Of a stretch of DNA of 61,156 bases, positions 1 to 10,400 are shown piece after piece; within the stretch, counting starts at the first letter, position 1; every line of letters begins with the position of its first letter. The position numbers were made by a program, and so were the translations under genes. Origin of the DNA: Cognatundibacterium jejuense (GTDB lineage: Bacteria > Pseudomonadota > Gammaproteobacteria > Burkholderiales > Burkholderiaceae_D); contig NZ_JACOFV010000020.1 in assembly GCF_014284255.1 (NCBI RefSeq), positions 1 through 61,156 of the forward strand. The letters are read 5' to 3'. The notes under the pieces were generated by a model. That model was not told the origin of the DNA, did no database searches, and was given only the letters and a program-made list of their open reading frames with translations.

Positions 1-133
1 AGCAGTGGTAACAGAATTGGTAGCAGTTTTTCTGTTTCCTTTTATTAATAATGTTGCTAAGTCCTTGATTTTATTGGTTAAAAAAGTTGATGGGTGAGTT
101 TTTTTCACAGCCCCGTCCGCTCCGCCAATAAAA

Positions 134-169
134 GAAAAAACGAGTTGCTTAGGCGGCTCGTTTTTTTTT
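134..169. terminator. Rho-independent terminator
   Basis: A-rich arm ending in CGAG (135-144), a short loop with a possible inner GC pair, then CTCG followed by nine T. It would end a rightward transcript entering from left of the window. The A-run on the other side makes it usable in both directions. No gene is recognisable in bases 1-133. Confidence 0.7.
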
Positions 170-226
170 GCATTTTTCAAAGCAATACTCAGTTCAATTC
201 AATTCTCAACAACTGATTTTTAGGCC

Positions 227-251
227 AAAAAAAAGACGAGTCCAACTCGTC
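227..251 (-). terminator. rdgC terminator
   Basis: Read leftward, GACGAG-ttgga-CTCGTC is followed directly by eight T (complement of the A-run at 227-234), 24 bases past the rdgC stop. This is a textbook intrinsic terminator. Confidence 0.75.
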
Positions 252-274
252 ATTTTTATTAAACTTAAGAAAGT

Positions 275-1183
275 TTATGCCGCCTTTGCTGGTTCCAGTT
301 CCCCATCCAAGGCGAACACTATGTCATCCATCATCTTTGCTAGTTCGGCGGTCATCAACATGAAGTCTGCATCAAAGCGTTCTTCTTCGTTGGTACCTTT
401 ATCTTTATCTTCATCCAGAATATCTAAAGGTTTAATACGCTTAATCGTCAAGGTATCGGTCAGTACAAAGCTAATGCGGTCATCCCAGGTCAATGCCAGT
501 TTTGTGCACTGTTTGCCTGCCGCAATATGCTTTTGAATATCATCCGGTTCCAGTGTGTAACGTACGTAACGCACGGTTGCTTTGTCTTCGGTGGACGATT
601 TCAGTTCTGTATCCTGATCGATCGTAAAGCCCTTAGGAGCTTCGTTACCAGCTAACCACGATGTCATCGCTGCTTGCGGTGAAGATTTAACGCGCAAGCC
701 CTCCAATGGCAGCTTATCGCAGCACTTGAGCAAAAGTTTAACCACTTCGTCGGCACGGGAGGGGCTGGACGCATCAATCACCAACCAGCGATTGACCGGA
801 TCAATCCAGACCGAGGTATTGCGTTTAACGCCAAATGCACGTGGCAAAAGTTCATCGGTGACTCTTTCTTTCAAGTCTTTCATTGCTTTACGACCAGGGG
901 CAAAGCCTTGTTGCTCTTCTAACTCTAAAGCGCGAGCTTTTGTAACTTGATTGATGACACTTGATGGCAATAACTTTTTTTCCGTCGCCAGTGAAATTAA
1001 GAATTGTTTATTAACGCTATGCACCAGCATCTCATTATTGCGTGGTGGCGCCCAACCCTGACTTTGCATTTCATTGGAAGCACATTGTGAGAATGCAATA
1101 CGGGACAGTTGTGTATGTAACTCCTCAGCAGTGATTTGCCATGGAGAGGTAAGACGAAATATCTGTAAATTCTTGAACCACAT
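275..1183 (-). CDS. rdgC: Recombination-associated protein RdgC
   Basis: RdgC is a nucleoid-associated, ring-forming dimer that binds double-stranded DNA without sequence preference and limits RecA-driven exchange. The protein starts MWFKNLQIFRL, the nearly invariant family N-terminus, so I place the start at the ATG at 1183. An in-frame TTG at 1198 would add five residues and is less likely. The resulting 302 residues match the family length of about 300. It is monocistronic, with its own terminator at 227-251, and diverges from the membrane-protein gene at 1358. The C-terminal part (FDADFMLMTAELAKMMDDI) is also typical of the family. Confidence 0.95.
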   Translation of the reverse strand: MWFKNLQIFRLTSPWQITAEELHTQLSRIAFSQCASNEMQSQGWAPPRNNEMLVHSVNKQFLISLATEKKLLPSSVINQVTKARALELEEQQGFAPGRKAMKDLKERVTDELLPRAFGVKRNTSVWIDPVNRWLVIDASSPSRADEVVKLLLKCCDKLPLEGLRVKSSPQAAMTSWLAGNEAPKGFTIDQDTELKSSTEDKATVRYVRYTLEPDDIQKHIAAGKQCTKLALTWDDRISFVLTDTLTIKRIKPLDILDEDKDKGTNEEERFDADFMLMTAELAKMMDDIVFALDGELEPAKAA

Positions 1184-1357
1184 AGCGTTTCCAAACAAAG
1201 AAAACCTGACATTCTACACGCGTCCCCTATGCAACTCACGCCGCTTACACATCATTTGACGACTTTAATTTACGGCTCATCGCAATCTTCATGACGTGCT
1301 AAAAATGACTTGCCATACTAGCCTCACTTTCTGATTCAACCACACAAGGAGATCAAC

Positions 1358-1873
1358 ATGCTGCAAGAAATTCTGACACACACACCTTTATGGGTGTGGT
1401 TTATTCTTTTGTTTTTAGTTTCACGCGGCATGAAGGCGAGTAAGGATCGCGTGATGAGTTTTAAATCGATGGTGATATTGCCAGTCTTTATGTTGTTGTG
1501 GTCCTTGCAAGGGATTTACCAACATTTTGGCCTGCAAGCGGCTGTGATTGTATGCTGGAGCACCGGATGCTTGCTTGGATTAGGTCTGATATTAGTTTTT
1601 GGGAATAAGCAAGCGATGAGCTTGCTACCAGACGGCCAGTTACATTTGCGTGGTAGTTGGAAACCGATGATATTGTTGCTGACCATGTTTTCAATCAAAT
1701 ATGTAGAGAACGTCATAGTGGCGATGAATCCTGCACTAAAAACAGAAATCGGTTTTGTGAGCACTACCTGTTTGATTTATGGACTGATGAATGGTTTATT
1801 TTTAGCTAATTTACTGCGCGTGATTTATCTCACTAGTATCAAGAACGCTCCAACGCCACCACAAACTGTGTGA
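1358..1873 (+). CDS. Small integral membrane protein, DUF6622-like
   Basis: 171 residues with about four or five hydrophobic segments, starting right at the N-terminus (TPLWVWFILLFLVSRG). It resembles the DUF6622 group of proteobacterial inner-membrane proteins of unknown function. A good ribosome site (AAGGAG) precedes the ATG by about 7 bases. No catalytic motif or transporter signature is visible. It stands alone between divergent rdgC and argS. The family assignment is from memory of the N-terminal pattern; the membrane location is clear. Confidence 0.7.
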   Translation: MLQEILTHTPLWVWFILLFLVSRGMKASKDRVMSFKSMVILPVFMLLWSLQGIYQHFGLQAAVIVCWSTGCLLGLGLILVFGNKQAMSLLPDGQLHLRGSWKPMILLLTMFSIKYVENVIVAMNPALKTEIGFVSTTCLIYGLMNGLFLANLLRVIYLTSIKNAPTPPQTV

Positions 1874-1973
1874 TCACAAGCATAAGCAGACGGACATGGC
1901 GCGGGGGAGACAGTATAATGACCGCTGTCCTTATTAAGATTTGTTGCGCGAAACGCAATGAACACGATGCGCT

Positions 1974-3686
1974 ATGTTAGCTGAACAAAAACAAGAAATC
2001 CTGAATCTCCTCAAAAACGCGATTGCTCCGATATTGGAAGGCAGTGACTTAACACCTTCCATCTTGTTGGAGCGTCCTCGCGATCCAGCCCACGGTGACA
2101 TTGCTTGCAATATCGCAATGCAAATCGCTAAGCCCTTGCGCAAAAATCCACGCGAAATTGCGAACACCATCGTGACCAATCTCCAGGCACTCAACAACCC
2201 GCTAATCGCAACCGTTGAAATTGCCGGACCTGGGTTTATTAATATTCGTGTCGCTACCGCTGCGAAACAGGCTGTGGTGAAAACTGTATTGCAGCAGGCC
2301 GCAAATTATGGCAAAAGCCAGCGTGGTGTTGGTCAAAAAGTGGTGGTGGAATTTGTTTCTGCCAATCCTACCGGCCCTCTGCACGTAGGTCATGGTCGTC
2401 AAGGTGCGTTAGGCGATGCCTTAGCCGCGCTGTTAGACGTACAAGGCTACGATGTCACTCGTGAATTCTATTACAACGATGCTGGCGTGCAGATTGGTAA
2501 TCTGGCTTTGTCGGTGCAGGCACGTGCCAAAGGCCATGCGCCAGGCGATGCAGCCTGGCCTGAGTCCGCATATAACGGTGACTACATTGCAGAAATTGCA
2601 CGTGATTTCTTAGATAAAAAAACGGTCTCCGCCAGCAATGGTTCACCTGTTACCGCCAGCGGTGATGTAGACGATATCAATTCCATTCGTGAATTCAGCG
2701 TGACTTATTTACGCCGTGAGCAAGATAGCGACCTGCAGGCATTTGGTGTTAAATTTGATCATTATTACCTCGAATCTTCTTTGTACACGGACGGTAAAGT
2801 TGAGTCTACCGTCAAAGCACTGACCGCCGCCGGTAAAACCTACGAACAAGACGGTGCACTGTGGCTGCGCACAACCGAGTATGGCGACGATAAAGATCGC
2901 GTCATGAAAAAGTCGGATGGAACGTATACTTATTTTGTCCCCGACGTTGCGTACCACGTGACTAAATGGGAGCGCGGATATCGCCAGGCGATCAATATAC
3001 AAGGTAGTGATCACCACGGCACCATCGCGCGTGTTCGCGCCGGTCTGCAAGCCTTGAATGTTGGTATCACACAAGGTTATCCAGATTACGTGTTGCATAA
3101 AATGGTTACCGTCATGAAAGATGGCGAGGAAGTTAAAATTTCTAAACGTGCTGGTTCTTACGTCACAGTCCGTGATCTGATCGACTGGTCAGGCAATGGC
3201 GATGTGGTGAAAGGCCGTGACGCCGTACGCTTCTTCCTGATTTCACGTAAAGCAGATACAGAATTCGTATTTGACGTTGACGTGGCATTGGCACAGTCTG
3301 ATGAAAACCCGGTCTACTATGTGCAGTACGCCCATGCACGTATTTGTTCAGTGTTAGCGCAATATTCGACCGACGAAGCAGGCTTTGCTGGTCTGGTAAA
3401 TGTTGATTTGTCACCTTTGGTCGCACCACGCGAAGCAACTCTGTTGGCAAAGCTGGCTGAATATCCAGAAGCATTAGAACGTGCACTTGATGAGCTAGGT
3501 CCACATCAAGTGGCATTCTATCTGCGCGATCTGGCAGGCGAATTGCATAGCTATTACAATGCCGAACGTGTATTGGTTGACGATGAAGCGACCAAGATGG
3601 CACGTTTGGCGCTGATGCTGGCTACACGTCAGGTCATTCGCAATGGCTTGTCTTTGATCGGTGTATCAGCGCCAAATAAAATGTAA
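1974..3686 (+). CDS. argS: Arginyl-tRNA synthetase
   Basis: Class I aminoacyl-tRNA synthetase that charges tRNA-Arg with arginine using ATP. The 570 residues show the N-terminal additional domain (about 1-110), the class I HIGH motif as HVGH (137-140, after ANPTGPL), a KMSKS-like segment KISKRAG near 388 and the C-terminal anticodon-binding helical domain ending in GLSLIGV. The start [10 protein letters not shown] is typical. No clear Shine-Dalgarno sequence is seen before this ATG, and two further ATGs lie just upstream, so the start is probable rather than certain. It is followed by a SPOR protein and dsbA, a common order in Burkholderiales. Confidence 0.97.
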   Translation: MLAEQKQEILNLLKNAIAPILEGSDLTPSILLERPRDPAHGDIACNIAMQIAKPLRKNPREIANTIVTNLQALNNPLIATVEIAGPGFINIRVATAAKQAVVKTVLQQAANYGKSQRGVGQKVVVEFVSANPTGPLHVGHGRQGALGDALAALLDVQGYDVTREFYYNDAGVQIGNLALSVQARAKGHAPGDAAWPESAYNGDYIAEIARDFLDKKTVSASNGSPVTASGDVDDINSIREFSVTYLRREQDSDLQAFGVKFDHYYLESSLYTDGKVESTVKALTAAGKTYEQDGALWLRTTEYGDDKDRVMKKSDGTYTYFVPDVAYHVTKWERGYRQAINIQGSDHHGTIARVRAGLQALNVGITQGYPDYVLHKMVTVMKDGEEVKISKRAGSYVTVRDLIDWSGNGDVVKGRDAVRFFLISRKADTEFVFDVDVALAQSDENPVYYVQYAHARICSVLAQYSTDEAGFAGLVNVDLSPLVAPREATLLAKLAEYPEALERALDELGPHQVAFYLRDLAGELHSYYNAERVLVDDEATKMARLALMLATRQVIRNGLSLIGVSAPNKM

Positions 3687-3804
3687 TTGTTTAATATCCT
3701 TGCATGCTTGTGTCGGCATCAAAGGCGCAGGCGTGCAGGTATTGACCTCAAATTTTCGTACTCTAGCAATGACACCAGCGTAATTATTTATTCTTCGGAG
3801 ACGC

Positions 3805-4482
3805 ATGAAATCTCATCATTCAAGCCTGCAAGGCCAACGGGGCAATACTTTAACGGGACTAATTATTGGTCTGGTCATTGGTCTTGGTATAGCGGTTGCG
3901 GTTGCACTATTAATTACCAAATCGTCGACGCCGTTTACCAACAAAGGATTGAAATCAGATAAACCGGATCAACCAGTCACGCAGTTACAGGATCCGAATA
4001 AGCCTTTGTATGGAAATAAAGAGACGACGAAAGAGGTAGCCAAGGAGTTTGTAAAAGATCCGAATGCACCTAAGTCAGCCGAAACGGCGGCTACGCCTGC
4101 TGGGACCCCACCGGTATCCACTATTTCCGCAGCTACTAAAACAGCAGTTGAAACAAAAGCAGAAACCAAACCTGCAGTGGATAAAACACTCGCAGAAAAG
4201 AACGACAAAGCTGCTGATGTTGCAAAGAATGAAGCGAATGACGACAAGTACATTTACTTCTTGCAGGCGGGTGCCTTTAAGGATCAGGCAGATGCTGAGG
4301 GCGCACGCGCTAAACTTGCATTAATTGGTTTTGAAGCGAAGGTCAGCGAAAAAAATTCTGACACAGGAACCATGTATCGCGTCCGCGTCGGGCCATTTAA
4401 TAATGCAGAAAGTATGAACCGAACAAGAACTAAGTTGTCTGATAATGGCGTTGATGTTGCCGTTGTGCGAACTGTTAAGTAA
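3805..4482 (+). CDS. SPOR-domain envelope protein, FtsN-like
   Basis: 225 residues: a short cytoplasmic N-terminus, one membrane anchor (about residues 17-41, LIIGLVIGLGIAVAVALLI), a long Lys/Ala/Thr-rich periplasmic linker (45-145), and a C-terminal SPOR domain (about 148-225, beginning YFLQAGAFKDQADAEGARAK). SPOR domains bind denuded glycan strands at the division septum, so a role at the divisome is expected; it has the FtsN layout. A GGAG-type site precedes the ATG. It ends 18 bases before dsbA and is probably co-transcribed with it. Confidence 0.9.
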   Translation: MKSHHSSLQGQRGNTLTGLIIGLVIGLGIAVAVALLITKSSTPFTNKGLKSDKPDQPVTQLQDPNKPLYGNKETTKEVAKEFVKDPNAPKSAETAATPAGTPPVSTISAATKTAVETKAETKPAVDKTLAEKNDKAADVAKNEANDDKYIYFLQAGAFKDQADAEGARAKLALIGFEAKVSEKNSDTGTMYRVRVGPFNNAESMNRTRTKLSDNGVDVAVVRTVK

Positions 4483-4500
4483 TTTTGTAAAGGAAGAATA

Positions 4501-5208
4501 ATGCGTTTATTTAGTCATATTGTACGTAGTGTCATGCTGCTGGGATTGGGTTTAATTGCAACTGGTGCCGGTGCTTCACCTGCTGCGCCACAAAATGGCA
4601 CTGAATATCGTGTCTTGTCCCGTCCCCAGGGAACGGACAGTGGGAAAAAAATTGAAGTCATTGAGTTCTTTGGTTACTTCTGTCCCCATTGCAATGCATT
4701 AGAGCCACATATCGAAGCCTGGGTCAAAAAGCAAGGCGATAATATCGTTTTCAAACGTATACACGTCGATTTTCATGATCTCGTTACCCAACAAAAATTG
4801 TTCTTCACTCTGGAAGCAATGGGAAAAGTGGATGAATACCAACCTAAGGTATTTGCTGCTTTCCACGTTGATCACAACAGCTTGAGAACCGATGACGACG
4901 TGATGCGCTTCGTTGCAAAATCCGGTCTCGATAAACAAAAGTTTTCAGAAATTTATAATTCTGTATTTTTTACTCAGAGTAAATTGACCCGTGCCAAACA
5001 ATTGGCGGACGCATATCAAATCGATGGCGTTCCAACCATCGCCGTCGATGGACGTTTTGTGACTTCTCCTGCTCAGGCTATCAGTACCGTTGGTCGTGCT
5101 TCGGAAGACGCACAAAATACTGCAGTACTGCAGGTGTTGGATTTCTTAGTTGCCAAGGCGCAAAAAGATAAAGGCCTGACGCCAACTGAGCCAGCGAAAA
5201 AGAAATAA
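4501..5208 (+). CDS. dsbA: Periplasmic thiol:disulfide interchange protein DsbA
   Basis: Primary oxidant for disulfide formation in exported proteins, re-oxidised by DsbB. It has a cleavable signal peptide (about residues 1-25, ending GAGAS), a thioredoxin fold with the DsbA active site C61-P-H-C64, an inserted helical domain and the cis-proline segment GVPTIAVDG. The 235-residue length fits betaproteobacterial DsbA. Strong ribosome site AAAGGAAG. It follows the SPOR gene closely and is closed by the terminator at 5239-5276. Confidence 0.96.
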   Translation: MRLFSHIVRSVMLLGLGLIATGAGASPAAPQNGTEYRVLSRPQGTDSGKKIEVIEFFGYFCPHCNALEPHIEAWVKKQGDNIVFKRIHVDFHDLVTQQKLFFTLEAMGKVDEYQPKVFAAFHVDHNSLRTDDDVMRFVAKSGLDKQKFSEIYNSVFFTQSKLTRAKQLADAYQIDGVPTIAVDGRFVTSPAQAISTVGRASEDAQNTAVLQVLDFLVAKAQKDKGLTPTEPAKKK

Positions 5209-5238
5209 GCCATAGTTACGATCGCTACTACGATCATC

Positions 5239-5276
5239 AGTCCGCCGCATACTTTCTATCCGGCGGACTTTTTTTA
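5239..5276 (+). terminator. dsbA terminator
   Basis: AGTCCGCCG (5239-5247) pairs perfectly with CGGCGGACT (5261-5269) around a 13-base loop and is followed by a run of T. It ends the SPOR-dsbA transcript and sits immediately before the SDR start codon. Confidence 0.85.
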
Positions 5277-5285
5277 TTGGATCAT

Positions 5286-6071
5286 ATGAAAACTGTTTTC
5301 ATTACCGGTGCGTCATCAGGCATAGGTGCTGCGTTGGCTAAGGCTTATGCACAGCAAGGCGCAAGGTTGGGTCTGCTCGCCAGACGCAAAGAAAATCTCG
5401 AACAGCTACGCGCCAATTTACCGAATCCGGAGCGCCATCACATCTACGCAGTGGACGTGACCGACCACGCCGCAGTGGCGTCAGCTGCTGAGGATTTTTT
5501 GAAACAATGCGGACAAGTTCATATTGTTATTGCCAATGCCGGTATATCGGTCGGTACCTTGACCGAGCATCAAGGTGATTTGCCGGTCTTTGACCGTGTC
5601 TTTCAAACCAACGTAACTGCAACTGTCGCGACTTTTGCACCATTTATTGCTGCCATGAAAACCTATTCAAAACAAGAGAATTGTCGATTGGTTGGGATAG
5701 GCAGCGTGGCTGGCATACGTGGCTTACCTGGCGCCGAAGCATATAGCGCTTCCAAGGCCGCAGTGATTAGTTACTGCGAATCTTTGAGGGTGGAGTTGAG
5801 AAAAAATCGGATACGCGTGGTAACCATCGCCCCAGGCTATATTGATACGCCGATGACCCAGGTGAACTCCTATCCTATGCCATTTTTGATGCCTGTCGAA
5901 AAATTCGCGAACCAGGCTATTCAGACGATCAATGCTGGACGTTCTTATCGGGTTATACCCTGGCAAATGGGCTTAGTGGCAAAATTATTGCGACTATTAC
6001 CTAATCCTGCCTATGATTTTTTGTTTTCCCGCGCGCCGCACAAAGCACGCGTCGAAGAAGCCGGAAAATAA
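5286..6071 (+). CDS. SDR family NAD(P)-dependent oxidoreductase
   Basis: Classical short-chain dehydrogenase, 261 residues from the ATG at 5286. It shows the cofactor motif TGASSGIG at the N-terminus, NAG (NAGIS) and the catalytic Tyr/Lys pair as YSASK. An R after the first strand (ARRKENL) suggests NADP preference. The substrate cannot be told. A TTG nine bases upstream is in frame but would begin inside the dsbA terminator, so the ATG is preferred. The ribosome site is weak. The next gene begins two bases after this stop, so the two are probably translated together. Confidence 0.88.
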   Translation: MKTVFITGASSGIGAALAKAYAQQGARLGLLARRKENLEQLRANLPNPERHHIYAVDVTDHAAVASAAEDFLKQCGQVHIVIANAGISVGTLTEHQGDLPVFDRVFQTNVTATVATFAPFIAAMKTYSKQENCRLVGIGSVAGIRGLPGAEAYSASKAAVISYCESLRVELRKNRIRVVTIAPGYIDTPMTQVNSYPMPFLMPVEKFANQAIQTINAGRSYRVIPWQMGLVAKLLRLLPNPAYDFLFSRAPHKARVEEAGK

Positions 6072-6073
6072 AG

Positions 6074-6877
6074 ATGCTGGCGACATCTGATTTGGTCGAC
6101 GCGATAGGTCAACGACACCCATTGGCGAATAAGGCAGATACCCGCATTGTCAGTCTGGTGCCTTCGATCACTGAATTATTGTGCGATCTTGGTCTGGCTA
6201 GTTTGATTGTTGGTCGTACGGGATTTTGTATTCATCCCGTACAGATCGTACAAGCGATACCAAAAATCGGTGGTACCAAAGATGTGAATATAGAAAAAAT
6301 TCGCAAGATGGCACCAACTCATTTGATCGTCAACATTGATGAGAATGAAAAGCCAACGGTAGATGCTTTAGCAGAATTTATTCCCAATGTGATCGTGACA
6401 CATCCAATTACGCCCATGGATAATCTGGATCTATATCGATTATTAGGACATATCTTTCAGGTGGAAAAAGCGGCGACAAAGCTGATCCGCGAATTTGAAG
6501 GAGCAAGTAAAGCTTTATCTGAAATGAATGCTTTTAAGCCTGAAAGAGTCGTGTATTGTATTTGGCAAGATCCGTGGATGACGGTGTCTCAGGACACCTA
6601 TATCTCAAATATGTTGCGCATGATCGCGTGGCAAACCTGGACGCCAAAAGACGCTACAAGCAGATACCCCGTTTTTCACTGGAACGATCAAATGGTACAA
6701 GAAATTGATCGTATTTTATTGTCTACTGAACCTTATCGATTTAATGAATCACATGTCGATGCCTTGGAACGACAAACCGGAAAGCCAGTGCAACTGGTGG
6801 ATGGCGAAATGCTATCCTGGTATGGTAGCCGCGCTATCGAGGGTCTGCAATATCTGGCTACACTCGTGAACACCTGA
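6074..6877 (+). CDS. Helical-backbone metal receptor, BtuF-like, apparently cytoplasmic
   Basis: 267 residues of the periplasmic-binding-protein type 2 fold used for vitamin B12 and ferric chelates: RIVSLVPSITELLCDLG at the start, GRTGFCIHP, then KIGGTKDVNIEKI and the lobe-connecting helix. BtuF and its relatives are exported partners of ABC importers, but this protein has no signal peptide: residues 1-25 are hydrophilic and charged. No ABC transporter genes are nearby. It may be a cytoplasmic cobalamin- or metal-binding protein. The start is two bases after the SDR stop, and the GGAAAATAAAG tract there serves as ribosome site. Confidence 0.78.
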   Translation: MLATSDLVDAIGQRHPLANKADTRIVSLVPSITELLCDLGLASLIVGRTGFCIHPVQIVQAIPKIGGTKDVNIEKIRKMAPTHLIVNIDENEKPTVDALAEFIPNVIVTHPITPMDNLDLYRLLGHIFQVEKAATKLIREFEGASKALSEMNAFKPERVVYCIWQDPWMTVSQDTYISNMLRMIAWQTWTPKDATSRYPVFHWNDQMVQEIDRILLSTEPYRFNESHVDALERQTGKPVQLVDGEMLSWYGSRAIEGLQYLATLVNT

Positions 6878-6900
6878 GCCACAAGCATTACTTCAATAAA

Positions 6901-6932
6901 AAATCCCCCAGCATTCGTTGTCGGGGGATTTT
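6901..6932. terminator. Bidirectional terminator
   Basis: AAATCCCCC (6901-6909) pairs with GGGGGATTT (6923-6931) around a 13-base loop. T/A-rich flanks on both sides serve the convergent BtuF-like gene and the leftward REC gene. Confidence 0.85.
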
Positions 6933-6969
6933 GATAAATTGCCCAAATAAACTACGTATCAGCTAAGGG

Positions 6970-7389
6970 TTATACCTTTGCATATAGTTTTTCTATTGCA
7001 GCCATCAGGGCATCTTTTTGCAAAGGTTTTTCTATCGTACCTAAAAAATTCTGGCGTGCTAACTGCGCAACCAGCGAAGCAGAATACAAAACTTTTGCGC
7101 CTTGACCAGACATCAATATCACGCCACCAGTGTAGTTGCGTTCTCCCAATTTTTTCATAAATTCGAAACCATCAATATCTGGCATTTGTATGTCACATAA
7201 AAGTAAGTCTGGCTTGGGATTGGTGTGATCAAAAATGGTGAGTCCACTTTTTCCGCCCAAGGCAGTGACGATATTTTTTATACCGCATTCTGCCAGCAAA
7301 TCAGAAACAAATTCGATTTGAAAATCGTCATCATCGACAATCATCACGTGCAGACGTGCATTGTCGGAAGGAGAGAGAGAGTCGTCCAT
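6970..7389 (-). CDS. Single-domain response regulator (REC)
   Basis: 139 residues containing only a receiver domain: acidic cluster DDDD (19-22), phospho-acceptor D66 in LLLCDIQMPDIDG, switch Ser in MSGQG and the conserved Lys in IEKPL. There is no output domain, so it probably acts as a phosphate sink, a shuttle or by protein contact. It lies 28 bases after the giant kinase gene on the same strand, with a good AGGTGA site, and is very likely co-transcribed. It closely resembles the third receiver of that kinase (PDLLLCD..., SG-VILxSG, KPL), suggesting origin by duplication. Confidence 0.9.
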   Translation of the reverse strand: MDDSLSPSDNARLHVMIVDDDDFQIEFVSDLLAECGIKNIVTALGGKSGLTIFDHTNPKPDLLLCDIQMPDIDGFEFMKKLGERNYTGGVILMSGQGAKVLYSASLVAQLARQNFLGTIEKPLQKDALMAAIEKLYAKV

Positions 7390-7417
7390 AATTTCACCTA
7401 TCTAAAAACCAGTTAAA

Positions 7418-10400
7418 TTAATTTGTTTGTTGCGAATCTTGTTTAAGCTTCAGATCCCATTCTATTTTCCAATCCATAAATTCCTTCGCTGCCATTGGAC
7501 GGGCGATAAAATATCCTTGTACCTCATCACAACCTGAGCCAGCGATTAAATCCCAATCTTGCTGTTTCTCTACACCTTCGGCCACTAAATTGAGCCGGAA
7601 TATTTTTCCTAATTGAATACTGGAACCCAGAATAGCTCTGGCTGCTTCATCTTTGGTCGCGCCATTGACAAATGCACGATCGACTTTGAGTTCGGTCACA
7701 GGTAATTGTTTAAGATTTTCCATCGTCGAAAAACCGGTACCAAAGTCATCGATAGACAGGCCAAATCCCTTCAGGCGCAAGCGCGTTAAAATTTCCAGGC
7801 TCACTGTCAGATTTTCCATTAAACGACTTTCCGTTAATTCCAGTGTAATTTGATTTGGTTGTACACCTGCGTTACAGACGATACGTTCAAACTCCTCAGG
7901 CAAATCGAGTTGATCCAGATCGTCCATAGAAACGTTAACGGATAGTTTAAAGTCGTGCCCTTCTTTGAGCCATTTTCCGAGTTGTAATGAGCCCTTCTTG
8001 AGCACTTCATGGGTCAGGACATCGATCATTCCGTGTGCTTCCATGACCGGCACAAATGAAGCCGGGCCTATGATGCCGCGCTCAGGATGACGCCAGCGTG
8101 CGAGGCATTCGGCACCGACCACTTGTTTGTTAAAGACGGAGACTTTAGGCTGATAGAAAACTTCAACACAATCGTCAGCGATACCTTGCTGTAATTCCGC
8201 GATTGTCAGTACGGCTTCTTTTTTGTATTGAACACGTTCTGGCCGTGAATGCTTCTGATGTGCCAGAGCGAGTTCCAGAGAATCCTGCAACAATGGTTTT
8301 TTCAGTGCGGCCAGTAGATTCAAACCATAGGCCTTCACCAGACTTTCCGCTGCTTTCAATAAGTTATGATCGACACCGCTAAGTAAGATGACCGAACCTG
8401 AATAACCGTGTTCTGCGACTAAACGCAAAAAAGTGATCCCATCCATGCCGTGTAAATGCAGATCACACAACAATAAATCAGGATTGTAGGTGCGTATCAT
8501 CGTCAGTGCCTGATGCCCATCCATGCAAGACATAATGCGAGTGACACCGAGTTTGCGCAACGTCGTGCTGGCGATTTCGATGTGGTTTGCATCGTCTTCC
8601 AATACTAAAACGTGTAAATCAGAGTGAGATGCCGTACCGATCGAGTCAGTTTTTGGAATAATTAAATCCATATTGCCTTTGGATTTCAAATAAAGGCTAA
8701 CAAAGGACTCAATTTTTTCAAACCATTCATGCATTTCGCTCACGATTTCAAGAGAACGATGCAGATTGGATTTATTTTTTAATTCTTCCAATTCGTGACA
8801 CAGGTCGGCAAATTGATGTGCCCCGACAGTACGTGCGCTGGATTTTAAACGATGTCCTAATGCTGAAAGAGTAATCTGATCTTTAGCATGGCAAGCCTCG
8901 TCGAGTTCTTGTAATCCTTTGCGTGCGGAGTCGACAAATTTTGACGCAAATTTTCCAATTTTTTCAGGTACCGCACCTAATTGCTTTTCTAAAACGCGTA
9001 AATCGATGCATAAATTTTTATCGAAGACAACTTGCTGCGGCGTTTCATACAACTCTGTGGTTTCATGCACTTCATTGTTATTTGATAGCCAACGTGTCAA
9101 GGTACTATATAAGACTTCGGGTACAAATGGTTTGGCAATAAAATCATTCATGCCGACCCCCAGGCATTGCAAACGATCTTCGTTCATCGCGTTGGCGGTC
9201 ATGGCGATGATTGGTAAGCGAGCGAATTTTTCTATACTGCGTAATTTGCGGGTTGCTTCCAGCCCATCCATGATAGGCATCTGGATATCCATCAACACGC
9301 AATCGACAGGCTTTTTTCGTAAAATATCGATGGCTTGCTTACCGTTGCCAGCCAATAAAATGGTGAGCCCGGCAGCTTCCAGTAGTTCGGTGGCAATTTG
9401 TTGATTGAATTGGTTGTCATCGACCACCAATACTGTCAGTCCGCCGCGTTCTTTGGACAGTAACTGCAAACGTGTGTTGTTGAGTGCATCTATCTTCGCT
9501 TCTGGTATAGCGGCAACTTCTTTTGCAGCTGACAGGTGTACCGTAAACCAGAAAGTGCTGCCTTTACCCAATTCACTGTGCACACCAACATCACCTCCCA
9601 TTAATTTTGCAAGTTGCTTGCTGATTGCCAGACCTAATCCGGTTCCCCCATATTTACGCGTTGTCGAATTATCCGCTTGTTGAAATGAGCGAAATAATTT
9701 GCTTTGTTGTGCCTGCGTCATACCGATGCCAGAGTCCTGTACTTCAAAGCGTACCAGCCAGCCATCTGCTGCATCCTGTACTTTTCGCACCCTGACGATG
9801 ATCTCACCTTGCTCGGTGAATTTGATGGCGTTGTTGGTGTAATTAATCAAAATCTGACTGAGGCGATGCGGATCTCCATGCATGTGATTTGCTAATTCTT
9901 TATCGACATCGAAATTCAAAGCAATATTACGTCCGATGAGTTTATTACTCATCATGCTCGACAGATTATTCAGAATTTCCTCTAACCAGAAGTCCACCGC
10001 TTCCAGCGTCATCTTGCCTGCTTCAATTTTTGAAAAATCCAGAATGTCGTTGACGATATGCAGCAAGTGTTGACCGGATAGCTGAATCTTCTTCAGATAA
10101 TCACGTTGTTTTGGATCACTGGTTGCTGCCATCGCCAGATATGTCATACCCAGAACACCATTCATGGGCGTGCGAATTTCATGGCTCATATTAGCGATGA
10201 AATTACTTTTCGCTTCATTGGCAGCTTCAGCCTGACGCCTTGCTTCCGCTAACTCAGTGGTACGACTGACCACCAACTCTTCAAGGTGGTGACGATGTTT
10301 ATCTAACTCTTCACCGAGGCGTTTTTTATCGGTGATATCTTCTTGTACTGATACATAATGACTAATCGTGCCATCCGGCTGGCGTAGCGGAGTAATGATC

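Noticed and set aside
118..127. CGCTCCGCCA, resembling the 3' end of a serine-type tRNA.
   Set aside because: No T-loop consensus (GGTTCRANTCC) or upstream cloverleaf precedes it; at most a chance match or an attachment-site remnant that cannot be supported.
3163..3603. 146-residue open frame opposite argS.
   Set aside because: Lies wholly within argS, Arg/His/Pro-rich composition typical of antisense shadows, no ribosome site.
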